The notes beneath the pieces are model-generated. The model was not told the origin of the DNA and did no database searches. It saw nothing but the letters and a program-made list of their open reading frames with translations. This document shows, piece after piece, positions 33,101 to 42,172 of a stretch of DNA of 64,000 bases (its first letter is position 1; each line of letters opens with the position of its first letter). The stretch is from Micropterix aruncella (Eukaryota; Arthropoda; Insecta; Lepidoptera; Micropterigidae), in NCBI GenBank assembly GCA_944548615.1, contig OX155951.1, positions 42,324,113 to 42,388,112 of the forward strand, in the 5' to 3' direction. The translations under genes and the position numbers were made by a program.

Positions 33101-36100
33101 ACTTGGAGCGTCCCACGCTGAAACCACGCCGTTGATTGGACAGACAAGGTACGGTTAGGAGATAGATGCAACCGCGAATGATCGTTTTGAATAGTTTAAC
33201 AGGTGTTCGCAATACTTTCACCGGTAAGTAATTAGTAATATCAGATCCTGCCTTAAAGACAGGAGTCTTTTTGTTACGTGCCATATATATGTAAAACCGA
33301 TTTTTTAATAGAATAAGTTTTAATAGAAAAATCTCAAAAGTTGATCTATTGGAACAATTACACTAGGAATATTATCATGATCCGATGACTTTAATTTTCC
33401 AAAAGCATTTGTTATGTGTGTTAAAGTGATTGCGCCAATCGAAATACGAAATGAGCGTTTGGAACTCGATTTAAATATATCTAAAATACTAGCTGACCCG
33501 TGCCCACTTCGTTGGGCGGTAAAACTTTTTACTTGTGATGATATTATGAGTGTGGTTCGGTTAGTACTGAGTGCTATGATTCCTGACTGCCAAAACAAGG
33601 GTTATATTTTTACTGCATATGTATGTATGTGTTTGCATGCTAATTTGACTATAATACCGTTATTTGTGAGTGTCTTCTTGTGAGTGTCTTATTTGTGAGC
33701 GTATTATCTCTTTAACTATTTATGCAGTAAAAGGGAAAAGTCTTTTGTTTTAAACACTTGAGACGATAAATTTATATATTTTGATAAGAATTCATAATTG
33801 TTGATAATATGACCAATAAACATGACTAAACTACTACTTTGACATAAAATACTACTTTTTGTGACTTAAATATAAAAGTTAGACATATTCTGTCGCTGAC
33901 TTTTTTGTAGGCATTATCAAGCTCTACAACTTTTCTCTAGAACTTAATCATATATCTCTCATCGTTAAGGCAGCGTTAGTTAGAAACGTTTTCGTTCGAC
34001 CGCTTATTGTCCGACTTACTTTGCAAATCCGACTACCACGAAAAAATCTTTTCATTTTTCAGAGTAATATATAGCCTATGACACTCACAAATAACATGGC
34101 TTTCTATTGGTTAAAGAATTTTCAAAATCGGTTCAGTAGATCCAGAGATTACTTCCTACAACGTCACAAACTTTACCTCTTTATAATATTAGTATAGATG
34201 AATGTTGAGAGGTAATGAAATTAATGTTGATACAGGGAGCTAAAGCATTCCGCAAACTCTTCTGCAATATCAGTCCTCTACCACCATAAATCATTCCTCA
34301 AGGCCTTTGGTTTTTTTAAATTCATTGATATGTTTAGTATATTCATTGATATGTTTTATTCACTATATTATTTTTATGTAATATTGTGAGACATATCTAT
34401 TTTGACTATTTAATATATCTTTTGACTATTGATAATTTTTTGTGATTGCGGCTTATATTTTTGGAATATTATTATTTAATCTACTTTTGGGGCTGTTGTG
34501 CTTTTATTGTTTTGAATATGATTATTTTTAATACTACCTGTATTTTATAAACAAAGTTTCAACATTTAAATTATAGACAATGTTTCCACACGAAAAAACG
34601 AATATTCTGTTTGATCGCCTCTAATTGCTTACGTTTTTTTTAGATAATGTTGCTCGTTTTAAACACTCTGGAATGAATCAATATGATTATGATGATGGTG
34701 ATGATTATGATTATTGAATTAGGGCAGTGCCAGTTGCATCTATAGTTGCCAACCATATGTAAAAGGTTAAATGCTCAAATTTGAAATAGTTAGTTTTTAA
34801 CAGTGTAACAACTCGTTCCTTTCAGGTATTTTACAGAGTAGCCATGGCAGTATTGTTACTGTTCCACAAACACTCCACCGGGAATAGCAGCACCGATTGG
34901 TCCGCAGAAGTAGCAAAAAGCGGAGCGGATGGAGCGTTATTGAAATTCTGCAGGAATATTCCAGTCTCTCCCACTAAGTTGTTGCGTGCCGCTTTCAGCA
35001 TTCGGGCACTAAGGTAAGAAATTAGCAGGACATCTACAAAATGTTACCTTTTAGATTTTTCCTTCACTTAATATTTTTATTTCTATTTCAGCTCACAGTA
35101 CATCTCGCGCGTTTTCATCAAAACTGAGATGGTATTAAAGTCGAGATCGGTTCTGAGCGGATCGCGGCAGCTGGTCCGCTCGAGAAGTTCAGACAACCTG
35201 CCGACCAGCCAGTCACAAGTCAATATCCAAATGATGTCGCACACGCTGACCATACGAGAGGTATGCCCGCATATCCAATATTTTACTGGATACCTATGAG
35301 GTCAATCTATAGATTATTACATTTTAAAAGATAAGAACTGTAATCTTTCGTACTTCTTTAGAAGGATAGCTCTCTTGCATTGTAAGTAATTTGTATCTGG
35401 TGGTGGGTATTCGTAGCCGGTGCAGGGTTTATTTAATTCTAAGAAAATAACAACAGTATTAGAGGGCTGCTTTCTTTCAATTGTGTACCATTTAAAATGC
35501 ACAATAAATTAAAAATGATTTGGATAAAAACAGAACGACAAATTGGTCTCATTTCCTTTACAGAAAATGTCTGAGGAAACGTGCAAGCAAATGGTATTGT
35601 ATTTTAGGTTATATTTATGGGATGTTAGCTTTTGTGTTTTAATTTCTCTAACTTTTCATTTCCATTTGTTCTTTCCTTTCATTTTGCTTTTTGGTTTGGT
35701 TTTTCCTCGACTTACTAACCCAAGACATGTGTTATGTGTTTGATGTTATGTTTTCTGTTTTTTTTCGCCTTTGCATTCTATGAATTTTGAAATTGGAACT
35801 GTGGAATTGTGTTAGGCTTAGCGATGCATTGACATGCAACATACATCTATCGAGGAAATGAATTATTAGTTAGGGTTACATTTTATTTGAGAATCGTCAA
35901 TGTCGTTTTTATTATATGCTGGAAATGTAGGCCATTATACGAAATTATCAATTATAAATAAGACAAAAACGGATTCACCGCGCAAAGCTTGTACTAACCG
36001 GCATTTTAGCGATGTTTAAAAGCGCCGTTCTTCAGGATAGACTGAAGTGCTGTCGGCTATCGTTCACTGTTGAAACATCACTGAAATATCGGGTGCTACA

Positions 36101-39100
36101 AAATTCATGGAGTAAATACGTTTTGGTCTTATTAATAATGTCAAACAACCACGATAGTCTCTGAAATTATAAAGATACATTCTTCTAAAGAAATTGTAAA
36201 AAACGATTTCCAGCTTTATTTAGAACAATGGTCAAATTGTTTTTTTTTTTTTGTATACCTTATCTGGGCAAAAATTGAGGCCAAATTTTTATGAGAATAT
36301 CGCATGCGCCATTTATGATTCATACAGGGTTATAAGTTTAAAACAGTTGAATTTGTGGTACATTGTTGTTAATGCGTTTTGTTGGTGTTGTGTTTTGCGT
36401 CGGGCAGGGGTCGCATTCTCCGGGCCCGCGGGCGCTTTCGCTGGGCGTGTATCCCATTCAAGGGGTCAAGTCGCAGATTCTAGACCAGCAGGAAGTAAGG
36501 GAGCCGACCGCCACTTGTGCCAACCCTGGATGCGGACATGCACCAAAAAATCCCTACATTTTCAATAGTTACATTTCCACGGGACGCATCCAGCGGTCGG
36601 TTCAAATGTTGCTGCCAAATCACTTTTTAATAAATGTCGTTACTCGCTAGGAGTATTCACCTTGAGTCTTTTTACTCGTGTCATTAGGACGAATTAATCA
36701 CCTTTCACGCAGTCTACATGTGCCATTGTTTGCACCTCTTTTCTATTACTGTTGTGCTATCGTATCGAGTAATAATGTCTTCAACTTGCCACGAGGAGTA
36801 GTTTTACATTTGCATGGTAATTTCGGTTAGTTTGGATGATAGGCGATGACTAATCTGTTTGAGCACACTTTTAAATGCTCATTTATAGTAGTAAAATAAC
36901 ACTAATCTGGTATATTATCATTTATTAGAATTTTCTTTTGATACTAAAATAATAATTCAGATTATTGAGATTTTACTGTAATTACACTCAATCATTGGAT
37001 CTCAATAAACTGATAACCTATTTTCTTTTTGCTGTACATATTTACATATAATATAATCTTTCTTTTGTAGCATTCAATTTTATCAAATTGCAGTCAGCAT
37101 TAATAAGGCACCTAGGTAACTCGCTCGAAAGTGAATTGCGTATCTTTGAGAGTGGCGAAAATAAAAAACAGTATCACATATCCGATCCAAAAAAAAAAAA
37201 AAGTTACGATGTGGAATTTAAATTTGTAACGATTTTGAGGACCTTCAATAAACTGTGATTCATAGCAACAATATTCTACTTTGTAATGTGTAGAATATTG
37301 TTAACGCCCCTCTCTCACAAAGACGAATACGCTGTATTTAATTCTCTCACCGGCATACGTAGGCGAGTATCGTGGGTGCCTTAATGATTCACATTTATCC
37401 TCACGTTGCATGCTTTCTGACGAGCATGCCCCTTTCCTTATCTGCATTACAGTCATTACGCGAATCAAAACTCGCTCTGTGGTTCCCATTTTCTGAGCCG
37501 GTCTTTTCCGACAAACAGCAACACGATGTAGAGCTGCGGCCAAAGGTTTGCGCTTCAAATGAACATTGCTTATATCATTGTACTCCAGCTTGTGCTAATG
37601 TCTCGTTGCTGTGTGGCGTCATCCCGTCTGCGTCCTTTTTCGTTTCACCTTATCCGTTAGTTTTAAGAAACTCTCGATCGTTCTATTTACCTTTTATAGT
37701 TTTTGATGCTTTTTTAGACGGCCTCTTGAGAGTATCTACAGATTTAGACTGACGAGATTAAGTCGGCTTGGCGTAGGCATTTTAATGGAATTTTACTGTT
37801 TAAAAATTGAAACACTCCACTTTGCCTCTCCTCAATTATGACTACGATTTACAACTATGACAAAGAGCCATATGCATTGGAAACCAAATAACGCCCGTAT
37901 ACTCCAGGCTGCATGGTGAGATGATATCCGGAGACAAATGGGGAGGAACTATTGTCACAGTAATATCCAGAGCAGATGTGTATCTACAGACTGAAAAAGT
38001 AGAACGATTTTTCGTCATACGATCATACTTAAGTTGTGCCATCAGGTTTATCACTCGGTGGTATCTTGAGCATGCGGGTCTTCGTTGTATTTTTAGATGA
38101 GTCCTGCAGGGCTTATATGCATGCCCCTCTATAAACTCAATCCTCACCATTCGTCCATTTATTGAAAAAAAAAAGATAAGTGAGACATACATTTTAAAGT
38201 AAGTATTCAAATTCCCTGTATCATAGCATGTATCGTTTGCATCCGATCACTCCACCGGTAGAAGGAGCGGTGGCGGCTGGTGCTCACGAGCAAAAGGGAA
38301 ATGCCCTGCCAAATGAAACAAAGCATTTAAAACCTTCATAATAATTTTTGTTCAATCGTTTACTGTTTTGTGTTTGATAAAGCTGCAGGAAGTAATTTGT
38401 AAATGCATCTACATTTTTTTCTTGAACTTACTACTTATGGCCCATTTCAAATTAGCTAAGATTCAAACCGCCCGCAAATAAATCGGTCAGGGCAAGCGGA
38501 ATAGTTGCACGCCCGCCGGTACTGCAATATTTTTTTTTTTGTAATTTTTATTAATATTGCTTTTAACATTCATTTATATTATGTATAAATTAAACACTCC
38601 AAGAATAATAAATAATGCAGCTTGATTGGTTGTGATGGAACTTTATAGCGTATTATAATGCAAGTTTGTGCTTATTTGCATTGTGGAGGGGGGGGGGGTT
38701 ATGTTAATTTTTGCTTATTTTCTTAAAACTGATGAATATTAAATATACAACTTCAGCAGTAACAAAACTCTTTTGTTTTATTTTACTGGGATTTAATGGG
38801 CCCTTGCCGAGTTGGCCACGAAGACCCATTCTGTTCAGGGTTGGTCACACTCTAGGGTCAACACCTATCCGGCGGCCTCCACGCATGAAGTGCGAGCCTG
38901 GGTAGGACTCTGGCCTTATGGTCAGTTTCCCCTGGGAATCAACCTTCTGGCGTTCCTGGACGGTCTGCGCATCGTGCGGCATAAGCCAATCGACTGTGCA
39001 CTCTGACTAACAGTCGGGGGAGTCTGGAAGCAGTACTGTTTCCTATAGAGCGGGGGTGGTTGCGGACCTTACGGCGACTGCTCTTAAAACGACCATCGGC

Positions 39101-42100
39101 CATTCGATCCTGGGTGAACAGGGGCAAAGGACGCTGTGGTCCGCAATAGATTCGGTAAACACCGTTTCACCTCTTCCTAAGGGAGAGGACCGCGCAAGCG
39201 ACCTCGAACTCGTAACCAATCGAGAGACCGGAGTAATCTGGTCACAATTGGAAGTAAGGGCGCGAGTGTAAGCCCGCCGGGTAACATTCCTGGCTATCTC
39301 GCGGTTAAGGCGTAGGTCTCTTACGGGCTCGTGGCGTAGCTAGACGGTGGATTGTTTTGTCCCCAAGTCTTCTGCGCTCACTTCCAGGGAGATAGAACGA
39401 CTAATCGTTAAAACTTCCTGAGGTGACGGGCTCGCCCGCTGTAGTCGACAACCCAAGTTGTTTTATTTTACTATTGAAATTTTAGCGGTGCTACATTAGC
39501 ATTTCTGAATGTTGCGGGTGGGCAAGAGTGATAGGGAGGTACTTTATTTATTAGGTTGCCCTCCTAACTATCAGAGTGACCAGCCGCCACTGAATAGGAG
39601 TATGCCTTCTGCACTTTCTTGCATGAGGAGACTTCCTATTGTAATTGTAGCTTCGATAGTGGGCCCTGTCGTTCGCTGCACTGCATCGCTCCTAGATCAT
39701 CTCATATAATGGTGCAATTTTTGATATAGCTGTTTACGCTGTGGTCGTGGCTTCCCGTCAGGATAACAATGTACCAACCGGTACTGCTCTATACCACGGA
39801 GGAGCACGGATGCTCGTTGACCACTTTCTACGTTCGCGTCGAGCAACACGAACCGACGCTGCTCATGATCAAGACTTGCAACAATGAGGTTTGTTTCATT
39901 TCATCATCGGAGTCATTTAAATTACGCTCTTTTCGAAGAAGCATAGACTTTCATCACCAGAAGCCCCAAGCAGCTTTCCCTGCTATTACAGAAAGTGGAG
40001 CTTTTCTGCGACTGGTCAGGCTGTATAAAAGTGAAGCCCTCCAAATGTTTTTGCCTTGGACTCGCCCGCATGGGCACAAAATTTACATCCTATGACCCCA
40101 AATTGGTCTATAAGGGCTCTAATATCTCCCTTATAGACCCAAACAATCATTTCAAATTCCTCGGCAGAAAAATCACCCATCAGGGAAAAGACGTCTCGGG
40201 CGATCATGTTATAGAGCATTTCAAAAGTTGCCTGGCGAAAATAGATGCCTTGCTAATTTCTGGCCCTCGTAAGGCCTGGATCTATGACAATTATCTAACG
40301 TCACATTTGTCATGGCCCTTTCTTATTTACGATTTTACCAAAACCCAACTGTCCCGTCTAGATGCGCTGGTGACAGCTAGTTTAAAATCCTGGCTGTCCT
40401 TAGCCAAACCAGCTGACCCCTCGACTCTCTTCAGGTCCAAACAAAATTTTGGGCTAGCGCTTAAACTGCCCTCTCTGCTCTACGCCAACTCCAGAATAAC
40501 CAAAAATTCGATTCTCTGCAATTCCAAAGATCCGGCAATATCGAAGCACGTAATAAGTGGCCGTAGTGATTCAAATGACCTACAAGCCCGCGTAGACTTC
40601 CACAAAAAGTTCCTTACTGGAATCAGCCAGAATGGCACTGGTCTGGGGTATGGCAGTACAACCACGAGCGACGTGGACTTGAAGAAGTCTCTTTTGCGGG
40701 GAGATTACGACAGCAAGAGTATGGCTCATGCTATTGGCCTTCAATGCCAGAATGATTGGACAACAATTGGGGACTTTTGCATTCCGCCTCCAATGCACTG
40801 GAAGGTAATGCTCTATGACTGGACGCCAGAGATGCTGAAATTTTATTTGAATGCCTTTCAGCATACACTTCCAGACCCCAGTAACCTCGCTCGTTGGAGC
40901 TTTGCCGAGGATAGTTCTTGTCCCCTCTGTAGCAATACCCCTTGCACAGCTAGACACATTCTAGCTGGCTGCAAGGTGGCCTTAGATCAAGGACGGTACA
41001 CTTACCGCCATGACAAAGTTCTCGCTGTTATTCGCGAGGTAATTAGTCTCTCAGTGGCTCGTGCCAACAAGGGTTTGACAGTATCCTCTAAACCCCCAAT
41101 ACAGTTTGTGCGGGATGGCTCTAAAGGCAAAAAACATTTAACTACAAAACCTTTCTCAATAATCGAGAAAGCTACAGATTGGATTCTGGAGGTTGATTCG
41201 GTCTCTAAGCAGTATAAATTCCCTGAAAGTCTCGGATGCACAGCCCTCCGTCCAGATATAACTCTTTACTCTCTATCTCGGAAGGTGGCTCTTATCGTAG
41301 AATTAACTGTTCCATGGGAATCAAATATCCCAAAAGACCACGAGTACAAATTAAATAAATACCATGATCTCGCAAATGCCGTAACCCGGAACGGCTTCAC
41401 TGTTCACCTTCACGCGGTGGAAGTTGGCGCTCGTGGCCTGCCAGCTAAATCTCTATTTCACCTCTTTAAAGATCTTGGCCTTTCCAGAAAAATAATCAAC
41501 TCTTTCTTAGAAAAATTATCTAAAACTGCGATTTGCGCATCTCAAATTCTATGGCTTCGAAGGGGGAGTGAATGGGTGGCAAGGTGAACGCTCACATGTG
41601 GCAAGACAGCTGTCCTAAACCTACCACAGCCGGTTCGTAAGTCCGGAATCCACTGCTCACCCCCCAGAAGTGTAAAAAAATAGTATTATGATGGGCCCGA
41701 CTCCGGTCGGTGAATTCCATGGCAGCTCCGTTTGTATTTATTATTTATTATTCGGATGTTGTTTTTGCAGGTATTCGGCGCTTACTGTTCGTCGCGATGG
41801 TACGAACGCAATATGAAAGACGACCGCGGCAACCGGCAAGCTTACTTCGGCACCGGCGAAACGTTCCTGTTCTCCCTGTATCCGGAACGCGCCAAATACC
41901 CGTGGGTGGGATGCGCTGTCCCGGGGGAAACGGCCCCAGAAGTGGACCCGAACGCGCCCAAAGACCGTACGGTACACGGCGCCGAACTCTTCATGGCCGC
42001 CGATTCCAAGATGATCACCATAGGGGGAGGAGAGGGCCAGGCCATTTGGATGGATGAAAACATCCGATTCGGCAAAACGGACCGCTGCCGGACGTTCAAT

Positions 42101-42172
42101 AATCCCCCGCTCTGTCCCAGCGGCGACTTTGAGATACGCGTCCTCGAGGTGTACGGATTCGCCGGCGCCTGA
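27055..42172 (+). CDS. sky: skywalker / TBC1D24 orthologue, 3' part (eight exons, N-terminus missing)
   Basis: The insect orthologue of human TBC1D24: a TBC (Rab-GAP-like) domain plus a C-terminal TLDc domain. The family controls Rab35 and synaptic vesicle endosomal sorting at the presynaptic membrane. Joined exons give the second half of the TBC domain (HCMASLVASKEKIFITQTKL; VFADWQWWILAGLPFPHLVR; VFYRVAMAVLLLFHK). A linker with RSRSSDNLPTSQ and SHTLTIRE follows. The TLDc domain comes last: LFTLWSWLPVRITMYQPVLL, EHEPTLLMIKTCNN-like core, VFGAYCSSRWYERN, FGTGETFLFSLYPE, FMAADSKMITIGGGEGQAIW, PLCPSGDFEIRVLEVYGFAG, stop TGA 42170-42172. All splice phases agree. Exons encoding the N-terminal half of the TBC domain are not in the part I could read. 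Identification is from recalled insect and human family sequence and is very secure. Confidence 0.95.
27216..28007. mobile_element. foldback Tc1/mariner-type MITE
   Basis: Flanked by TA (27214-27215, 28008-28009). Ends are CAGGGTGCTTAGCAGATAAA and, inverted, CAGGATGTTTGGCAGATAAA. The inverted arms extend over 200 bp ('gttaagtcatcataac', 'atagcacgaaa' on both arms). No transposase. It sits 36 bp downstream of the sky exon donor. Confidence 0.85.
28592..28713. repeat. MITE-arm relic and (TTTCA)n microsatellite
   Basis: About 28597-28640 is a reverse-complement copy of 27335-27378 ('gcaatcaacacaataaaagt'), a piece of the neighbouring MITE's arm. 28681-28713 is a (TTTCA)n run. Confidence 0.75.
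28757..29130 (+). pseudogene. mariner transposase fragment in a sky intron
   Basis: The plus frame gives WHGNAPPHIS (second catalytic D changed to G), then LRRPLYSPDLAPNNFHFFRN (third aspartate D changed to N) and NAFKAFIDY. Several stops are present. This is the C-terminal half only, same broad family as 6698-7003. Confidence 0.75.
29419..29577 (+). CDS. sky: sky exon: TBC domain, ADWQWW segment
   Basis: Acceptor 'ttccacag' before 29419. The 53 codons run KSAFGHIQRLSGGTSVAGRI, ERVFADWQWWILAGLPFPHL, VRVLDCFFHEGIK. Donor gtcagt at 29578. Both ends are phase 0. The conserved ADWQ.W motif and the LP.P...R..D.F..EG.K pattern match the C-terminal part of TBC domains. Confidence 0.95.
29578..30360. 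other. intronic non-coding
   Basis: AT-rich; nothing recognised. Confidence 0.5.
30361..32736 (+). CDS. LINE ORF: RT plus zinc knuckle plus RLE endonuclease, copy A
   Basis: Open without a stop from the truncation to TGA at 32734-32736; the first Met is at 30580. RT: STPGPDGIPY, RATVILIPKVP, DARPIALTDT, WLDLENAFGSVRH, GLFQGCCLSPTIFN, LAFADDLTF (FADD at residues 168-171 from Met 30580). CX2CX8HX4C knuckle CPLC...HILAGC at about 497. Restriction-like endonuclease motifs are RPDITLYS (about 607) and IVELTVPWE (E about 624), followed by KYHDL. RT followed by CCHC and an RPD/ELTV nuclease defines the R2-like, RLE-bearing LINEs. The upstream zinc-finger N-terminus is absent. Confidence 0.9.
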   Translation, partial: RKPSGSTPGPDGIPYLVYKKCPCLLQYLGSIFRNIWNSGVVPQNFGRATVILIPKVPVCTGPKDARPIALTDTVAKIFFSIVHTRMSEFMHRNEYLGVSVQKGFMRGVSGCLEHNSLLAAAIKDARQHERQINVCWLDLENAFGSVRHSLLHFALRWYNFPPVVRDIVASYYNCLTFHVKTQEWTTRSIPYSIGLFQGCCLSPTIFNIVFNILLESLSQFDRKWGYRFKTDGQYTSSCLAFADDLTFITRSPKLLSLLLQKVELFCDWSGCIKVKPSKCFCLGLARMGTKFTSYDPKLVYKGSNISLIDPNNHFKFLGRKITHQGKDVSGDHVIEHFKSCLAKIDALLISGPRKAWIYDNYLTSHLSWPFLIYDFTKTQLSRLDALVTASLKSWLSLAKPADPSTLFRSKQNFGLALKLPSLLYANSRITKNSILCNSKDPTISKHVISGCSDSNELQARVDFHKRFLTGISQNGTGLGYGSTTTSDVDLKKSLLRGDYDSKSMAHAIGLQCQNDWTTIGDFCIPPPMHWKVMLYDWTPEMLKFYLNAFQHTLPDPSNLARWSFAEDSSCPLCSNTPCTARHILAGCKVALDQGRYTYRHDKVLAVIREVISLSVARANMGLTVSSKPPIQFVRDGSKGKKHLTTKPFSIIEKATDWTLEVDSVSKQYKFPESLGCTALRPDITLYSLSRKVALIVELTVPWESNIPKDHEYKLNKYHDLANAVTRNGFTVHLHAVEVGARGLPAKSLFHLFKDLGLSRKIINSFLEKLSKTAICASQILWLRRGSEWVAR
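30361..32890 (+). mobile_element. 5'-truncated restriction-like-endonuclease LINE (R2/NeSL/Hero group), copy A
   Basis: Begins abruptly at an RT codon (30361) and ends 'ggcagctccgtttgtattta' near 32890. The 3' UTR is shared with copy B at 39947-41741. A possible imperfect target duplication, CACATAT, occurs at 30352-30358 and 32899-32905. It lies in the same orientation as the host gene, in a sky intron. Confidence 0.88.
32905..33600 (-). pseudogene. Jockey/CR1-like RT fragment
   Basis: Minus frames read ITLTHITNAFGKLKSSDHDN with NIPSVIV (RT start), then TPVFKAGSDITNYLPVKVLR, RRGFSVGRSKSSNLMVLINY and IIYSDMSKVFHKVHIDILLH, where the catalytic D motif has decayed. Two frames are needed. Only RT fingers and the start of the palm remain. 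Confidence 0.8.
33486..34199. repeat. dispersed insect repeat
   Basis: Head 'tactagctgacccgtgccc', tail 'ctctttataatattagtata'. This head/tail pair is familiar from many insect genomes; its classification is uncertain to me. No ORF. Confidence 0.55.
34200..34825. other. intronic non-coding
   Basis: Low-complexity AT-rich sequence, ending with the acceptor 'ctcgttcctttcag'. Confidence 0.6.
34826..35013 (+). CDS. sky: sky exon: end of TBC domain and start of linker
   Basis: Starts GTA TTT TAC AGA (VFYRVAMAVLLLFHK) in phase with EGIK of the previous exon. It continues through GALLKFCRNIPVSPTKLL and AAFSIRAL and ends with two bases (AG) of a split Ser codon before gtaaga at 35014. Confidence 0.95.
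35092..35260 (+). CDS. sky: sky exon: linker with SQYISRVFIKTEM...TIRE
   Basis: Acceptor 'tatttcag'. The first base completes the split Ser codon. The Ser/Arg-rich linker (KSRSVLSGSRQLVRSRSSDN, LPTSQSQVNIQMMSHTLTIR) ends GAG before gtatgc, phase 0. This is the positively charged linker between the TBC and TLDc domains. Confidence 0.93.
35564..35593 (+). CDS. sky: candidate sky 30-nt microexon (KMSEETCKQM)
   Basis: A strong acceptor, 'tctcatttcctttacag', precedes AAA ATG TCT GAG GAA ACG TGC AAG CAA ATG, followed by gtattg. It is phase 0 at both ends, so it can be included or skipped without a frame change. The vertebrate orthologue also has a short alternative microexon near the TLDc domain (recalled). 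Inference from splice signals and phase only. Confidence 0.6.
35958..36170. repeat. diverged Penelope-like terminal foldback in a sky intron
   Basis: Left 'acggattcaccgcgcaaagc' and right 'gctacaaaattcatggagta' arms, with 'gaaatatcgggtgctac' and outer flank 'acgatagtctctga'. These match the PLE termini at 62696-63118 in both orientations. Confidence 0.65.
36408..36494 (+). CDS. sky: sky exon, 29 codons (probable cassette)
   Basis: Acceptor 'cgtcgggcag'. Codons: GSHSPGPRALSLGVYPIQG then VKSQILDQQE. Donor gtaagg. Phase 0-0. It sits between TIRE and LFTLWSW. Insect proteins I recall can join those two directly, so this exon is probably alternative. Confidence 0.75.
36495..38787. other. intronic non-coding
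   Basis: Nothing firmly recognised. A mid-length minus frame at 38210-37842 matches no family known to me. There is a G10 run at about 38690. Confidence 0.5.
38788..39457 (+). mobile_element. GC-rich ORF-less retroposon, copy 3, with 15-bp target duplication
   Basis: Begins GGGATTTAATGGGCCC and ends 'gtcgacaacccaag', 670 bp. It is flanked by perfect TTGTTTTATTTTACT at 38773-38787 and 39458-39472. It is the longest and cleanest copy. No A tail, no ORF; terminal hairpin CGGGCTCGCCCG. It lies in the sky intron before the exon at 39730. Confidence 0.9.
39730..39888 (+). CDS. sky: sky exon: start of TLDc domain
   Basis: Acceptor 'tttgatatag'. The 53 codons read LFTLWSWLPVRITMYQPVLL, YTTEEHGCSLTTFYVRVEQH, EPTLLMIKTCNNE. 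Donor gtttgt. Both ends are phase 0. This is the first half of the TLDc fold. Confidence 0.95.
39947..41741 (+). mobile_element. RLE LINE (R2/NeSL/Hero group), copy B, 5'-truncated
   Basis: Begins at 'actttcatcaccag', inside the RT just after the FADD box, and runs to the same 3' end as copy A. The frame is open to 41587. Over the 530 shared residues I count six amino-acid differences from copy A. It lies in the last sky intron, about 30 bp upstream of the final exon, in the host orientation. Confidence 0.9.
39995..41587 (+). CDS. LINE ORF copy B: end of RT, zinc knuckle, RLE endonuclease
   Basis: Same frame and stop as copy A. The CPLC..HILAGC knuckle, RPDITLYS and ELTVPWE endonuclease motifs are intact. 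The catalytic RT aspartates are missing through truncation, so it cannot be an active reverse transcriptase. Confidence 0.9.
   Translation: MELFCDWSGCIKVKPSKCFCLGLARMGTKFTSYDPKLVYKGSNISLIDPNNHFKFLGRKITHQGKDVSGDHVIEHFKSCLAKIDALLISGPRKAWIYDNYLTSHLSWPFLIYDFTKTQLSRLDALVTASLKSWLSLAKPADPSTLFRSKQNFGLALKLPSLLYANSRITKNSILCNSKDPAISKHVISGRSDSNDLQARVDFHKKFLTGISQNGTGLGYGSTTTSDVDLKKSLLRGDYDSKSMAHAIGLQCQNDWTTIGDFCIPPPMHWKVMLYDWTPEMLKFYLNAFQHTLPDPSNLARWSFAEDSSCPLCSNTPCTARHILAGCKVALDQGRYTYRHDKVLAVIREVISLSVARANKGLTVSSKPPIQFVRDGSKGKKHLTTKPFSIIEKATDWILEVDSVSKQYKFPESLGCTALRPDITLYSLSRKVALIVELTVPWESNIPKDHEYKLNKYHDLANAVTRNGFTVHLHAVEVGARGLPAKSLFHLFKDLGLSRKIINSFLEKLSKTAICASQILWLRRGSEWVAR
41771..42172 (+). CDS. sky: sky last exon: TLDc C-terminus and stop
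   Basis: Acceptor 'ttgtttttgcag'. Reads VFGAYCSSRWYERNMKDDRG, AYFGTGETFLFSLYPERAKY, ELFMAADSKMITIGGGEGQA, IWMDENIRFGKTD, FNNPPLCPSGDFEIRVLEVY, GFAGA, TGA. The GGG.GQA.W and C..GDFEI..LEVYGF blocks are the TLDc signature. Confidence 0.97.
   Translation, partial: VFGAYCSSRWYERNMKDDRGNRQAYFGTGETFLFSLYPERAKYPWVGCAVPGETAPEVDPNAPKDRTVHGAELFMAADSKMITIGGGEGQAIWMDENIRFGKTDRCRTFNNPPLCPSGDFEIRVLEVYGFAGA

Noticed and set aside
37842..38210. 122-codon minus-strand ORF as a host gene
   Set aside because: No recognised motif, no splice context, and residue composition typical of random AT-rich translation.
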